The notes beneath the pieces are model-generated. The model was not told where the DNA came from, searched no databases, and was given only the letters and a program-made list of their open reading frames with translations. 54,564 bases of DNA. It comes from a virus. Within the stretch, counting starts at the first letter, position 1. The number at the start of each line of letters is the position of its first letter. This document shows positions 25,034 through 34,386 of this stretch, piece by piece. Made by a program: the position numbers and the translations under genes. Where the stretch lies: IMG/VR virus record IMGVR_UViG_3300032006_002787, positions 1 to 54,564 of that record; one strand, given 5' to 3'.

Positions 25034-28000
25034 ATGTCGTTAATTAATTTAGATGCCCTAGAGATTGAGAACGCCGCTTCTATTGTGGGTAATGATCCGT
25101 CATCTCCCATTAATCCAGGTCAAGCAGGAAGAATTGCTTTTGCTAAGGATACTAACGTGTTATATTTTGCAGAGGATGAAACTACATGGATAAAGTTTTT
25201 ACCTCAAGAGGCGACCGTGGGTGGAGTAGGTTCTACTCCAACGGCGCCCGTCGGGAGCGATGTTGATGATGACGGGCTGGCTCAACTAGCTACTGGTACT
25301 GGGTTTTTAAATGGATATTACACTATGGATGCCGAGAGGAAGGAGATTGGTATTTATTATAGCGGCACTTTTGATAACCCTATAGATCCGAGAGTTTTTA
25401 TTTTTGAGACGGAGGCATCTTATGAAAGTATTCTTCAGGAGAATATTTTAGGCCCTGCGGAAACCTTAACTTATGCTGGCCAAGTATTTAGCGCTCCAGA
25501 TTATTGTTGGGACCCTGAGTGGTTTGCGACTGCAGTAGATCAAATCCAGAACATTACCCTTGACTCAATTACTGAAGGCGACGAGGTTTCTCTTTCCGTT
25601 AATGGTCAGACTACCACCATAACTACAAGCGGAGATGATGATTCAGATTTTGCGGTGCAATTGAAGGTTATTCTTCAAAACAATCATTCGAATTTTTCTT
25701 GGAGTGTTAATGGTTCAACCGTCTCCATATCCGCTCCAATTGGGTCTGTTATTCTTACTGAAGGCTCTTCCAGTGGGACTGGTTCCGTAACTTTCACTGA
25801 AATTCAAGCTGGCCATGCCGCAGCACCTATGCTAGAAGATAATAGCATGATAATGTTTAAGAATTTCAAGGATCGTGCTGGCAAAAATACCGTGATTGCT
25901 CCGAAGTATCCATATAGCTACTATGCGAGCCACCCCCTTTATAGGGCTGAAAACTATGACATATATAATGATGGCTCTTTAATTGAATCTAGGATTACTG
26001 GATGGTCGGGAAGTTACGTGACTTCACGAGCTTTGGACAAGCAGAAATCATGGTTAAATCAGGGGAGAACTGGGGTGACTCCTAGAATCAAAAAAAATAA
26101 AATCACCGTAGGTGGTCAACTTTTTTATCATACTGGTATAGAGTTCGGGTGGACTGGCATGAGTGGCGACGCATTGGGGAATCGAGAGCATTGGAACTAT
26201 TCGGCGAAGCAATACGGTCAGGTCGATGGCAACTTTAGGAGTACCGATAAATATGTACATGGGCGGCAATCGGGAATGAATATACCTAAAAAATCTAATC
26301 TTTTTTATACCACCGATAAAGGGGACGACGCTTTCGCGGCACTGGATTTTTCCAATACTAAAGTTAACCCCATTTACTATAATCATGTAGTCTTAGGTTT
26401 TGGGGGCGCAAGTCAAAGTTCAAAGATTCATGGTAAGCCAAGGAGAAGCTATGAGAATAGGCACCACGCCATTATAGGCAATTCTCAAATGTTAGGTTTT
26501 GGCGGCAATGGCAATGATGGGCAAGGTGGGAATTCCGTGGTGGCCAGCTATGGACCTCAGGGGATTTTGATTCATAACTATGGCTACAAGACTTCGTCTG
26601 ATAAAAATTATGACTCACTTTGGCTTAGTCCAGCGGGGGGCTTTTTCTCTAATAGAGTAACTGGATATAATACATATTATGAAGCGTATGGTCATAGTCA
26701 GGACGCGCCGTGGGGAGGAGGTATGGACGATCCTTTTGATTGGATGTGGAGTGATATGGCCTATAACTCTTATTATACTGGGCTAGGTTATAGTGGTATA
26801 GGTAGGCGACACATTTTACCGTGGACGTTCAATACTGGCGCCGTGGACTTACCTGCAACCGAGGATAGTGCGCATTGGCTTTCTAATGACTTTGCAGGCC
26901 CAACGGATTTGAGTGATCATTCACATAGAATGCAATTTAAGAATCATTATACAACTGGCTTGCTTCCATATTCATATGGCACCACTGCTCAAAATAGATC
27001 CCCAGACTACTATGGCAAGCTGGAGGAAAATGTTGATGTAACCATGCCTACCACAAATGAAGTGGTTACGTTTGAAAAATATCCTGTTATAAAAAATGGC
27101 TACTATTTTTGGAATGGCTCACAGGCTGGGGATTATAGGACGAACGACCCTGATAACGATGGGGGAGATTGGGGTAATCCCAATAACGGAACCACACAGG
27201 GTGGTTATTATTACTATATAAAGCAAAGATTACCAGGGCCAGGCGCTCCATCAACAAGTTCTCAGTATCCTTTTAATTATATAAATAAATCCAGACAGTG
27301 GCCATATAATATGTGCACCCTAAAGGATGGCGCCTTTAGTGTCCCTCCTAAAGAAACTATTCAGGGGATTAAGGATGGAAAATGGTCTTGGGGCCCTGAG
27401 GATGAAGTTACTTTTGAGTTTATTTATAAAGCTACCCCTATAAAGCCTAATTATGGAGATAACTATTGGGAGTGGACGCAAAATAATTCTTCATATAATA
27501 GTGCAGGATTTAATAACACTTACAATTATGCCGCCGCCCAGCAAGAGGGAACGGATCATCCCAACAGCTTTGAGAATATGGTCTTAAATGACATACATCC
27601 TGGCAACTACGCAAATGTTCAGGGTTCTTTTATAAATTTAGGCGGGCACCAATCTTACTATTGGTTAACTATTGGGGTTTGTGCTGGTAGATTAACGGTA
27701 GTAAATCAAAGGCCAGGGAAGCAGTCTAGAGCTGGTGAATATCCAGCAAGTCACCCGTTTTTAATGGGAGAAACCTTGCTTGAGAATAATAAATGGTATC
27801 ACTTTGCAGTAGTTAAGCATAAGGCTTCTGAAAAAAATAGACTAGAGCTTTACGTTAATGGAAAACTTGACGGATGCGCCTCACTGGTCGCTGACGTTTC
27901 TCAGCATGGCTCTAATTATAATGGTGGAACTTATTATACTGATACAAGTGTTGTCCCGAATATAGAAAATTTGCCAGTTGACAATGTGTCTGTTCCTCAT

Positions 28001-28909
28001 TTTGTTTCTCACCCCTCTGATCTCCCTGATGGTAAAGGTCATGGTAATTATTCTTGGATGGGAGAATATTGGGGTTATCCTGTAAAGGGAAATGCGAAAT
28101 ATAGTCCAGATGGAGCTGGCGGAAAAAATAACACAGATCCTATTCAGCCTGATGGGGCTGGTACTGAATATTCCTATGGGTGGCTTAATGTAGATAAGGT
28201 TATAGCTGCCACCGCTGGAGAGTATCCTGTCGAAGAGGGTAGTAATATGAAGGTTTATTATCATGGAGATTTGAGAGAAAAAACATCAGGCGGCTATGGA
28301 ACTCAGTCGGCATACGATATGGATAATTTTGAAGAAACGGTTGGGAATAGCGCTGAGCATACTATAATTAACTTTGGTTCCCCTTATTATCAAACGTCGA
28401 GTAATTGTAGATTTGGGCCTCTGCAGGTTGCGAATAAAGCTATTTACGATGGCGATTTCTCTAGCAGCTTCACTATTGATGATGATCTTGGGATTATAGA
28501 TGGGCCAATCGCCCCTAAAATTAATGAGAGTCTGGTTTACGTTGATTGGAGTAACGCGCCTTCCACTTCTTGGGATTATGAGGATTTGGCTTATTTCGAT
28601 TTCAAATTCAGTGTGCAGGATAATTTCCAGATGCGTGATAATATAAAAATGGAAACCTATATTCGAATTGGAGACTTTGAATATGATTGGGTTATGCCCA
28701 CTAATTGGGTTACTGCTAAAAAGATGGCAAGTTGGCATTGGGATACCTCTACATATGTTAGCGCTGAGAATTCTCAAATGCGCTCTGTGGACTTGTATTT
28801 AAGGATGGGATATTTTGGGGAAGAGGGTCCAAATAGAAATAAAAACCTGGATGACAAAAGAAATAGTGTAAGAAATTATCTACTTAGTAAATATTTAAAT
28901 ATAACATAA
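25034..28909 (+). CDS. Very large adhesin-like virion protein
   Basis: A 1291-residue protein, the largest here. It starts with the short motif seen in its neighbours (GRIAFAKDTNVLYFAEDE), has a beta domain at about 175-260, then long Tyr/Asn/Gly-rich regions, and near residues 905-955 a LamG/ConA-like segment (NKWYHFAVVKHKA, LELYVNGKLDG). It is very rich in Tyr, Trp, Asn and Gly and poor in Lys, as in carbohydrate-binding tail proteins. No catalytic motif is recognised. It probably contacts the host surface or capsule. Confidence 0.75.
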   Translation: MSLINLDALEIENAASIVGNDPSSPINPGQAGRIAFAKDTNVLYFAEDETTWIKFLPQEATVGGVGSTPTAPVGSDVDDDGLAQLATGTGFLNGYYTMDAERKEIGIYYSGTFDNPIDPRVFIFETEASYESILQENILGPAETLTYAGQVFSAPDYCWDPEWFATAVDQIQNITLDSITEGDEVSLSVNGQTTTITTSGDDDSDFAVQLKVILQNNHSNFSWSVNGSTVSISAPIGSVILTEGSSSGTGSVTFTEIQAGHAAAPMLEDNSMIMFKNFKDRAGKNTVIAPKYPYSYYASHPLYRAENYDIYNDGSLIESRITGWSGSYVTSRALDKQKSWLNQGRTGVTPRIKKNKITVGGQLFYHTGIEFGWTGMSGDALGNREHWNYSAKQYGQVDGNFRSTDKYVHGRQSGMNIPKKSNLFYTTDKGDDAFAALDFSNTKVNPIYYNHVVLGFGGASQSSKIHGKPRRSYENRHHAIIGNSQMLGFGGNGNDGQGGNSVVASYGPQGILIHNYGYKTSSDKNYDSLWLSPAGGFFSNRVTGYNTYYEAYGHSQDAPWGGGMDDPFDWMWSDMAYNSYYTGLGYSGIGRRHILPWTFNTGAVDLPATEDSAHWLSNDFAGPTDLSDHSHRMQFKNHYTTGLLPYSYGTTAQNRSPDYYGKLEENVDVTMPTTNEVVTFEKYPVIKNGYYFWNGSQAGDYRTNDPDNDGGDWGNPNNGTTQGGYYYYIKQRLPGPGAPSTSSQYPFNYINKSRQWPYNMCTLKDGAFSVPPKETIQGIKDGKWSWGPEDEVTFEFIYKATPIKPNYGDNYWEWTQNNSSYNSAGFNNTYNYAAAQQEGTDHPNSFENMVLNDIHPGNYANVQGSFINLGGHQSYYWLTIGVCAGRLTVVNQRPGKQSRAGEYPASHPFLMGETLLENNKWYHFAVVKHKASEKNRLELYVNGKLDGCASLVADVSQHGSNYNGGTYYTDTSVVPNIENLPVDNVSVPHFVSHPSDLPDGKGHGNYSWMGEYWGYPVKGNAKYSPDGAGGKNNTDPIQPDGAGTEYSYGWLNVDKVIAATAGEYPVEEGSNMKVYYHGDLREKTSGGYGTQSAYDMDNFEETVGNSAEHTIINFGSPYYQTSSNCRFGPLQVANKAIYDGDFSSSFTIDDDLGIIDGPIAPKINESLVYVDWSNAPSTSWDYEDLAYFDFKFSVQDNFQMRDNIKMETYIRIGDFEYDWVMPTNWVTAKKMASWHWDTSTYVSAENSQMRSVDLYLRMGYFGEEGPNRNKNLDDKRNSVRNYLLSKYLNIT

Positions 28910-28910
28910 A

Positions 28911-30572
28911 ATGCCAGATTCAACACAATTAACTGCAAATGCTAATTATACAGAAGCTTATATTTTAAGCGCTAGTGCGTATCATGCACAAAATAATCCA
29001 ACGGGAGTAAAGAACGGGGAAATATTTTTTGCAACGGATACTAAAAAAGTTTTCCTTGGCGTTGTAGACGCTCAAAGCAACCTCACATGGAGAGTATTAG
29101 AGTCTATTAATGCTGGTTCAACTTCAGACACAAATCCTATTAGTGCATCAGGCCCTGCTTGTTGGTATGACGCTAATAATAATTACTCTAATGATGGTGT
29201 TGCTCCTGGAATTAGGATGCGGTGCATAAGGGATATGTCTGGTAATGATTATCATATGGTTTCAAACCATGCCTCAAGTCAATTTACTTTATCTAAGGAC
29301 GGCGGGGTTTATTATTTTGGCGACGGGGGGACTGCAGACCCCGATTCCACCTTAAGGTATAAGTGTGTTGATTCGGTTTTAAATTTAAGCGGTTTGAGAA
29401 TAGGGGGTAATTTAGCCTTCAGCAATGGAGGCTGTAGCGGACTTGTTGTATTTAAACTTAAGTCTCCTTATGCTATGGGAACTGGCGATGATCAAAGCGG
29501 CCTACATGACGCTTATGCGCATTCTCTGCCATATGAGGAAATTGATACGGTTTATGCTAACGAAAGTGATCAAGAGCGCTTCTGGAGAAAAATGAATTGC
29601 AAGCCTGCTGATGTTACGAATCATTCTTTTTTCCCTTGGTATTCTGCGTATTTCTTTGGTAGAAACTATGTCCACGGTACATCAATGAAGCATGGGGGCG
29701 GCTATTACTGGTATTCGGTTAGAAACCACACAGCGGGATATGTTCATCCCAGGGCAGGTATTTTTAATAATTGTCATCTAGGTTGGAATACTTTATTTTT
29801 TAGATCTGCAGGGGATGGCAAAGCTGCAGAAATTTTATTAAACGGACGAAATTTTATAGCCTTATCGGCTCCCATGGCAGAGGGTTCGATTAAAGCGGAT
29901 TATGATGGTGACTTTGGGCAGGCCCTTTGGGTCACAAACCCTCCTGGTGATAAAGATTTCCTGCGACCCATAAACACTAAATGGGAACTTCCTGACGCAG
30001 ATGCGAATGGAGTGAAGACTACCCCGAAGAGTGAATATATCATGCATAATGGTTATGCATATGGCCATGCGTACGCGAAATATTGGAGATACCCCTACGT
30101 TGAACCTGGCTATGAATGGTATGCGGGGGATAATGTGGATGGCACAAACACGGCGGATACTGCTTATAGGAAGGGTAGCATGATGAGTTACGGCTACAAT
30201 AATACGACTACGAGAAATGGGCTAGGTGAGTCGTTATTGGCCCCTGCGAATAGGCCTAATAGCATATGGTATAATAGTATTATGTCGAATTACAATGGCA
30301 ATATGCCTAATAAAGATACTATATCTACAAATGACGTTTCTGTTACCGTAGCTAATAACCAGCTTGATCTGACTGGCACTCAAACATCCTTATGGTCTGA
30401 GAATATAATGTGGAATAAGAGAATTTCTGATGATGACAGAGACGCAGTCCTCAAGGAGGTTCATACAAAATATCAAGCTAATGGGAGTGCTATGCCGCAA
30501 TTGCCTGGAGGTAATACAAGTCCAGTTATGATGCCATCTAAAAATAGTCTGAGGGAAGGCCCCTGGGTGTGA
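28911..30572 (+). CDS. Adhesin-like virion protein
   Basis: A 553-residue protein beginning with the shared motif (GEIFFATDTKKVFLGV) and continuing as an aromatic, Asn/Gly-rich beta protein (CWYDANNNYSNDGVAPG, IRDMSGNDYHM), a pattern like LamG/ConA-like or other lectin domains placed on phage fibres. It begins 1 base after the stop of the larger adhesin, in the same operon, and shares its composition. No enzyme motif is seen. Confidence 0.7.
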   Translation: MPDSTQLTANANYTEAYILSASAYHAQNNPTGVKNGEIFFATDTKKVFLGVVDAQSNLTWRVLESINAGSTSDTNPISASGPACWYDANNNYSNDGVAPGIRMRCIRDMSGNDYHMVSNHASSQFTLSKDGGVYYFGDGGTADPDSTLRYKCVDSVLNLSGLRIGGNLAFSNGGCSGLVVFKLKSPYAMGTGDDQSGLHDAYAHSLPYEEIDTVYANESDQERFWRKMNCKPADVTNHSFFPWYSAYFFGRNYVHGTSMKHGGGYYWYSVRNHTAGYVHPRAGIFNNCHLGWNTLFFRSAGDGKAAEILLNGRNFIALSAPMAEGSIKADYDGDFGQALWVTNPPGDKDFLRPINTKWELPDADANGVKTTPKSEYIMHNGYAYGHAYAKYWRYPYVEPGYEWYAGDNVDGTNTADTAYRKGSMMSYGYNNTTTRNGLGESLLAPANRPNSIWYNSIMSNYNGNMPNKDTISTNDVSVTVANNQLDLTGTQTSLWSENIMWNKRISDDDRDAVLKEVHTKYQANGSAMPQLPGGNTSPVMMPSKNSLREGPWV

Positions 30573-30576
30573 TGTA

Positions 30577-30798
30577 ATGAAGGTGTTTTTATACGAAAGC
30601 CTTGAGGATGCAGATTCAGAGAATCAAATCTTCTCTTCGATATTCGGAAGTGTTTGGTCTCAACCAATGGAAATTACCACTGGTGACGCTAATGGCAAAT
30701 TTTGGCTACCTTACTTAGCGGAACTTCAGCTGTATCAAGCGACTGGAGTTGTCGCAGACATTCCGAAAAACGAGATTTATTTACCCGAAGATAATTGA
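30577..30798 (+). CDS. Small protein ending the structural operon
   Basis: A 73-residue acidic protein with no recognised domain (MKVFLYESLEDADSENQIF start). It begins 4 bases after the previous stop and its last 18 bases overlap the tail of the opposite-strand fibre gene. The tight join to the upstream gene and the length of the open frame support it. A head-tail, tail-fibre chaperone or assembly role is possible but not shown. Confidence 0.6.
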   Translation: MKVFLYESLEDADSENQIFSSIFGSVWSQPMEITTGDANGKFWLPYLAELQLYQATGVVADIPKNEIYLPEDN

Positions 30799-31491
30799 GT
30801 AGGCTATCGCTTCTTGGTGAGTGACATAACCTTCGTGGTCATGATCTGGAGTACCAACGTTAGGATCTATAGCATCTATTCTTGCGGACAATAATTGTCC
30901 AGTAGCATTAAGCTCTCCCGATAGGAGGGAAATATAATTTTGAAGGTTTTCCCCCGTTTTATTTAACTCTCCAGAGAGTAAAAGTATTCCGTTTTGAAGA
31001 TTCTGACCCGTTTGGAATAGTTCTCCAGAGAGATTCTTGTGGAGGGCGTAGAGATTCTGACCCGTTTGGAATAGTTCTCCAGAGAGATTCTTGTGGAGGG
31101 CGTAGAGATTCTGACCCGTTTGGAATAGTTCTCCAGAGAGATTCTTGTGGAGAGCGTAGAGATTCTGACCCGTTTGGAATAGTTCTCCAGAGAGATTCTT
31201 GTGGAGAGCGTAGAGATTCTGACCCGTTTGGAATAGTTCTCCAGAGAGATTCTTATGAAGAACATAAAGGTCTTTTCCTGTAACGAATAAATTTCCGCTT
31301 GACGCGAATCCAAATTCGCTTGGGCCTCCCCATCCCCATGCTTCCGCTCCAGATATATATTGGGTATAAACTCCATCTACTATTACGTTGTGTCCAGAGA
31401 CCCATACAAGGGGGTCTAAAACGTTTTCTCCTATTACGAATTCCTCTGGGCCTGTTCGTTTTAGGTAGTGCTTTATTTGTCTGATTTCCAT
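30781..31491 (-). CDS. Fibre protein with 18-residue SGEL repeats
   Basis: A 236-residue protein. Residues 75-200 are seven 18-residue units (LYALHKNLSGELFQTGQN type), five of them nearly identical and two diverged, predicted as a helical or coiled fibre shaft. The C-terminus contains DHDHEGYVTHQEA, like the ends of many phage fibres. The LSGEL core recurs in the next gene upstream, so the two probably share ancestry or assemble together. The gene follows that larger gene by 21 bases on the same strand. Confidence 0.75.
   Translation of the reverse strand: MEIRQIKHYLKRTGPEEFVIGENVLDPLVWVSGHNVIVDGVYTQYISGAEAWGWGGPSEFGFASSGNLFVTGKDLYVLHKNLSGELFQTGQNLYALHKNLSGELFQTGQNLYALHKNLSGELFQTGQNLYALHKNLSGELFQTGQNLYALHKNLSGELFQTGQNLQNGILLLSGELNKTGENLQNYISLLSGELNATGQLLSARIDAIDPNVGTPDHDHEGYVTHQEAIAYSIIFG
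30892..31269 (-). repeat. Seven 54-bp in-frame tandem repeats
   Basis: Units of 54 bases encode the 18-residue repeats. The five units at 31000-31269 are almost identical in DNA, which points to recent expansion or ongoing homogenisation; the two at 30892-30999 have diverged. Confidence 0.93.
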
Positions 31492-31512
31492 ATTGGGAGA
31501 TCGAGTTTATGG

Positions 31513-33996
31513 TTAAAGGTTGAAAGCTTCGCTCCATACGGAGATTCCGTCTTCATTTGTAGCTTTTACTCTGCTGTAATATGTTGGGGCGGAGTCTGGC
31601 TTTTCTAATCCGAGGATAACTTTGCTAAAGCTCTCGTTGCTCTTTTCGCCAAGTGCTGCAAAGTCATCCCACTCCTCATAGTCATCCACTCCTTCTTCTG
31701 TTTCGCCCCAAACTATAATAATAGCGGCTGGTTTTGCTCCATATACTTTACCCTCCACTATATATGAGATTGCTCCATTGTCTAGTAGTCCCGCATAACC
31801 TGCTGATATTTCTCTGACTATAGGAGTTTCGCTTATTAGCCACCCCTGCACTTCTGGGCTTTCTGTGGCAACTGGCGGTTCTGGAGCTAAGGGTGCTTGA
31901 GGGGCCCATGTTGTCCATCTTGTTTCTGGGAGAGGCTCGGGAGGATCAAACGCTCCGACTACCCTCTCTAGGTTTATTTCTGCGTTAGGATCTAGATACG
32001 TAATCGTATAGTCCACGTTGAAGTCGGATATTAAATGATCTCTCTTAATCATTATGTCGCTAGCATTGGTGTTGTCTATAGAGACGCTGTGTCCATCGTA
32101 TAGGTAAAAACTCTTGTAGTTTGTTTCGCTTGAATATATTTTAATAGGATAAATAGAATCATTTAAAATTGTTACGTTTTGTATATTATCTAGCCCGTGA
32201 TCACTTAGTCTTTGTGCGCCATCTTGATTCCCTAGGAATGAGTCTAGCTTTAGTGCATATTGAGCCTCCGTGTCAAATGCATATTTTCTTTGCTTTGGGC
32301 GGTCATCTGGAGCGCTTTCGTCTAATATAAAAAACTGGCCCGCCTCTGGAGTATTGGGATTGTCTCTACCGTTTTTATACTGAGTGTTAAATAGGTCGTC
32401 AAGGATGTCTCTATCTACTCCGTATTGAGGTGGAGGATTATTTCCGTATACATCAGAGTCTGGAGCCTCCATTAGAATATGGTCCGCTTCTATTTTTTCT
32501 GTAAACGTGTCTGTTCTTTTTGTAAATTGAAGTCTTGATAAAGCGTTGTTTACTTCTGCTAATCCAGATATATTAACTAGCGCCTGATGGGTTTTTGCGT
32601 CAGATGTTATAAGTTTTCCACTGAGAATCGGTATGATTTTATCTAGATCTTGCCTTGCTAGGAGGGCCTCTCCTGAAATTGATCGAAGTAATCCATGCGC
32701 CGTTTCATCAGAATCCACGGTAACTCCAACCTCTATGTCTGCAAGTTCTCCTGAGATGCCTTTAAGCCATCTATTCGTTTCCGTCATTTGACCAGTAAGA
32801 GTACCTGAAACGCTTTCTAGTAGTCCATGGGTTTTTACGTCTGCGTCTGTTGAGACGTGGACCTCTATGTCCGCAAGTTCTCCTGAGATGCCTTTGAGCC
32901 ATCTATTCGTTTCCGTCATTTGACCAGTGAGAGTACCTGAAACGCTTTCTAGTAGTCCATGGGTTTTTACGTCTGCGTCTGTTGAGACGTGGACCTCTAT
33001 GTCCGCAAGTTCTCCAGAGATTCCAGATAATTGGATATTAGTTTGCTTTGCTTTGTTTAAAAGTTCCGTTTCAAGTTGCACGCTCCAAAGGGTTTGATCC
33101 TTGATGTCTGCAAGTTTTAAGTATTGGCTGGATGCTGTCTCTTTAAGCGTCTCTAACTTTGCACTGGTCTCACTTTGTTCAAATAGGTTTCCCGTTAGAG
33201 TTCCTGAGATATTTTCCAATAGGCCATGGCTTTTAATATCCGCATCCGTAGAGACATGGACCTCTATATCAGAAAGTTCGCCAGATATACCAGAAAGCCA
33301 CGTGTTGGATGATGTTATTTTATCGTTTATTTTTTGGGATTGATTATCTATGTCTTCCGAGACTGCAATAACGTCATCTAAACTATTGTTTATGGTAATG
33401 AGTCGAGAAATGGAATCTTTTTGTTCGAAGAGTGATCCTGTAAGTGTTCCAGAAACGCTTTCAAGTAATTCATGTGTTTTAGTGTCCGCATCTGTAGAAA
33501 CATGAACTTCTATGTCTGCCAGTTCTCCAGAGATTCCTGAAAGCCACGTGTTGGATTTTACGTTTTCAGTTAAGGTGTTTGCCGCAATGGGAAGGCTTGT
33601 TTCCGCGAGAGATTTTATCCCTTGTAGTTCACTTAGGTTACCCGCTAGGAGTCCTACTTGCTGGTTGAGTTGAGGGCTAATAGTTTCTTCTAAGAGATTG
33701 TTGGTTTTATTCACCAACAGTAAACTTCCAGAGGTTGACCCAGATATACTGCTCAAATATGTGTGAGCAACGGTATCATGATCGAGTTTTGCTTCTACAT
33801 GTATACCGCTTAATTGACCAGAGAAAACTCTTAGTATAGTATCTAACTTATCTTCATTAGTATCTGGGGTCCAGACGCCAGATTGACTATCCCATCTGTA
33901 CTGTAACGAAGGCGATGCGGCATTGCCTTGAAACTTCGTGTATTCGTCGGAATATGTGGGATTTTTTTTATAATCAGGCTGGTCTTGGTTGGTCAT
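31513..33996 (-). CDS. Large repeat-rich tail fibre
   Basis: An 827-residue protein. Residues about 60-480 repeat a 44-residue or longer unit with the cores ISGELADIEVHVSTDAD and LLESVSGTLTG; two adjacent units are nearly identical. After about residue 500 the sequence is non-repetitive, and the last 110 residues look like a fibronectin type III-like domain (YYSRVKATNEDGISVWSEAF). This fits a long fibre with a globular tip. It has a GTG-TAAACA element 9 bases before the ATG. Confidence 0.75.
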   Translation of the reverse strand: MTNQDQPDYKKNPTYSDEYTKFQGNAASPSLQYRWDSQSGVWTPDTNEDKLDTILRVFSGQLSGIHVEAKLDHDTVAHTYLSSISGSTSGSLLLVNKTNNLLEETISPQLNQQVGLLAGNLSELQGIKSLAETSLPIAANTLTENVKSNTWLSGISGELADIEVHVSTDADTKTHELLESVSGTLTGSLFEQKDSISRLITINNSLDDVIAVSEDIDNQSQKINDKITSSNTWLSGISGELSDIEVHVSTDADIKSHGLLENISGTLTGNLFEQSETSAKLETLKETASSQYLKLADIKDQTLWSVQLETELLNKAKQTNIQLSGISGELADIEVHVSTDADVKTHGLLESVSGTLTGQMTETNRWLKGISGELADIEVHVSTDADVKTHGLLESVSGTLTGQMTETNRWLKGISGELADIEVGVTVDSDETAHGLLRSISGEALLARQDLDKIIPILSGKLITSDAKTHQALVNISGLAEVNNALSRLQFTKRTDTFTEKIEADHILMEAPDSDVYGNNPPPQYGVDRDILDDLFNTQYKNGRDNPNTPEAGQFFILDESAPDDRPKQRKYAFDTEAQYALKLDSFLGNQDGAQRLSDHGLDNIQNVTILNDSIYPIKIYSSETNYKSFYLYDGHSVSIDNTNASDIMIKRDHLISDFNVDYTITYLDPNAEINLERVVGAFDPPEPLPETRWTTWAPQAPLAPEPPVATESPEVQGWLISETPIVREISAGYAGLLDNGAISYIVEGKVYGAKPAAIIIVWGETEEGVDDYEEWDDFAALGEKSNESFSKVILGLEKPDSAPTYYSRVKATNEDGISVWSEAFNL
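32741..33004 (-). repeat. Two near-identical 132-bp repeats in the tail fibre gene
   Basis: The same 44-codon block occurs twice in a row at exactly 132-base spacing (32741, 32873, 33005 phases), with very few differences. More diverged copies continue toward about 33560. Confidence 0.9.
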
Positions 33997-34005
33997 ACCA
34001 AGATA

Positions 34006-34014
34006 TGTTTACAC
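34006..34014 (-). promoter_or_regulatory. GTG-TAAACA element before the large fibre gene
   Basis: GTG (34012-34014) and TAAACA (34006-34011) end 9 bases before the ATG at 33996. The hexamer is a poor -10 box, so this is one of the weaker members of the class. Confidence 0.4.
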
Positions 34015-34031
34015 CTAAATGTTAGCCGTTT

Positions 34032-34373
34032 CTACCTATCTTGCGGGTGTTTTTTCCCTCCGCGCTCTTTACTCCAGTTTTTAAACCACTTTGATTGGAC
34101 TGGATCCCTTCCGTCTTTATCTTTCCTTTTTTCGGAAAGCTCTTTACTTCGATCTAGTAAATCTCCGTAAGTTTCTTTCTTGTTTGCCGTTGAAGCTAAA
34201 AAATCTTTTGAAGAGTAAGGGTCAACTAAGGTGTCAAATGAGGGGTTCGGCGCAGTAAATAACCTTACCCATTCAAGTCCGTCTTCATCTATGTATACTT
34301 TTTCGTCATTCATCCCTAATATAACCTCTTTAATCTCAAGGGTTTTGGGGTTCTGGAAATCGTACGCTGGCAT
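34032..34373 (-). CDS. Small FmdB-like protein lacking zinc-binding Cys
   Basis: A 113-residue protein starting MPAYDFQNPKTLEIKE, followed by WVRLFTAPNP and a charged Lys-rich tail. The start resembles the MPTYxF proteins of T4-like marine phages that databases annotate as FmdB-type zinc ribbons, but no Cys is present. It is downstream of the glycosyltransferase gene and upstream of the large fibre gene. TAATAT ends 5 bases before the ATG with a weak TTAGAA at 17 bases, so it may have its own promoter. Function is unknown. Confidence 0.6.
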   Translation of the reverse strand: MPAYDFQNPKTLEIKEVILGMNDEKVYIDEDGLEWVRLFTAPNPSFDTLVDPYSSKDFLASTANKKETYGDLLDRSKELSEKRKDKDGRDPVQSKWFKNWSKERGGKKHPQDR

Positions 34374-34386
34374 ATATAATATTATG

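Noticed and set aside
11384-31269. CRISPR arrays at the 75-bp and 54-bp tandem repeats
   Set aside because: Repeats are directly joined in frame with no unique spacers, and no Cas genes are nearby.
30963-31537. Alternative-frame minus-strand ORFs within the 18-residue-repeat fibre gene
   Set aside because: A 54-base period keeps other frames open. The chosen frame gives a sensible fibre sequence with a typical C-terminus and the others do not.
10428-34016. AGGTG before the genes at 10422 and 33996 as Shine-Dalgarno sites
   Set aside because: They end 11 and 15 bases before the ATG, too far, and the same position in other genes reads TTGTG, CAGTG or AGTG, so the shared part is GTG-TA.
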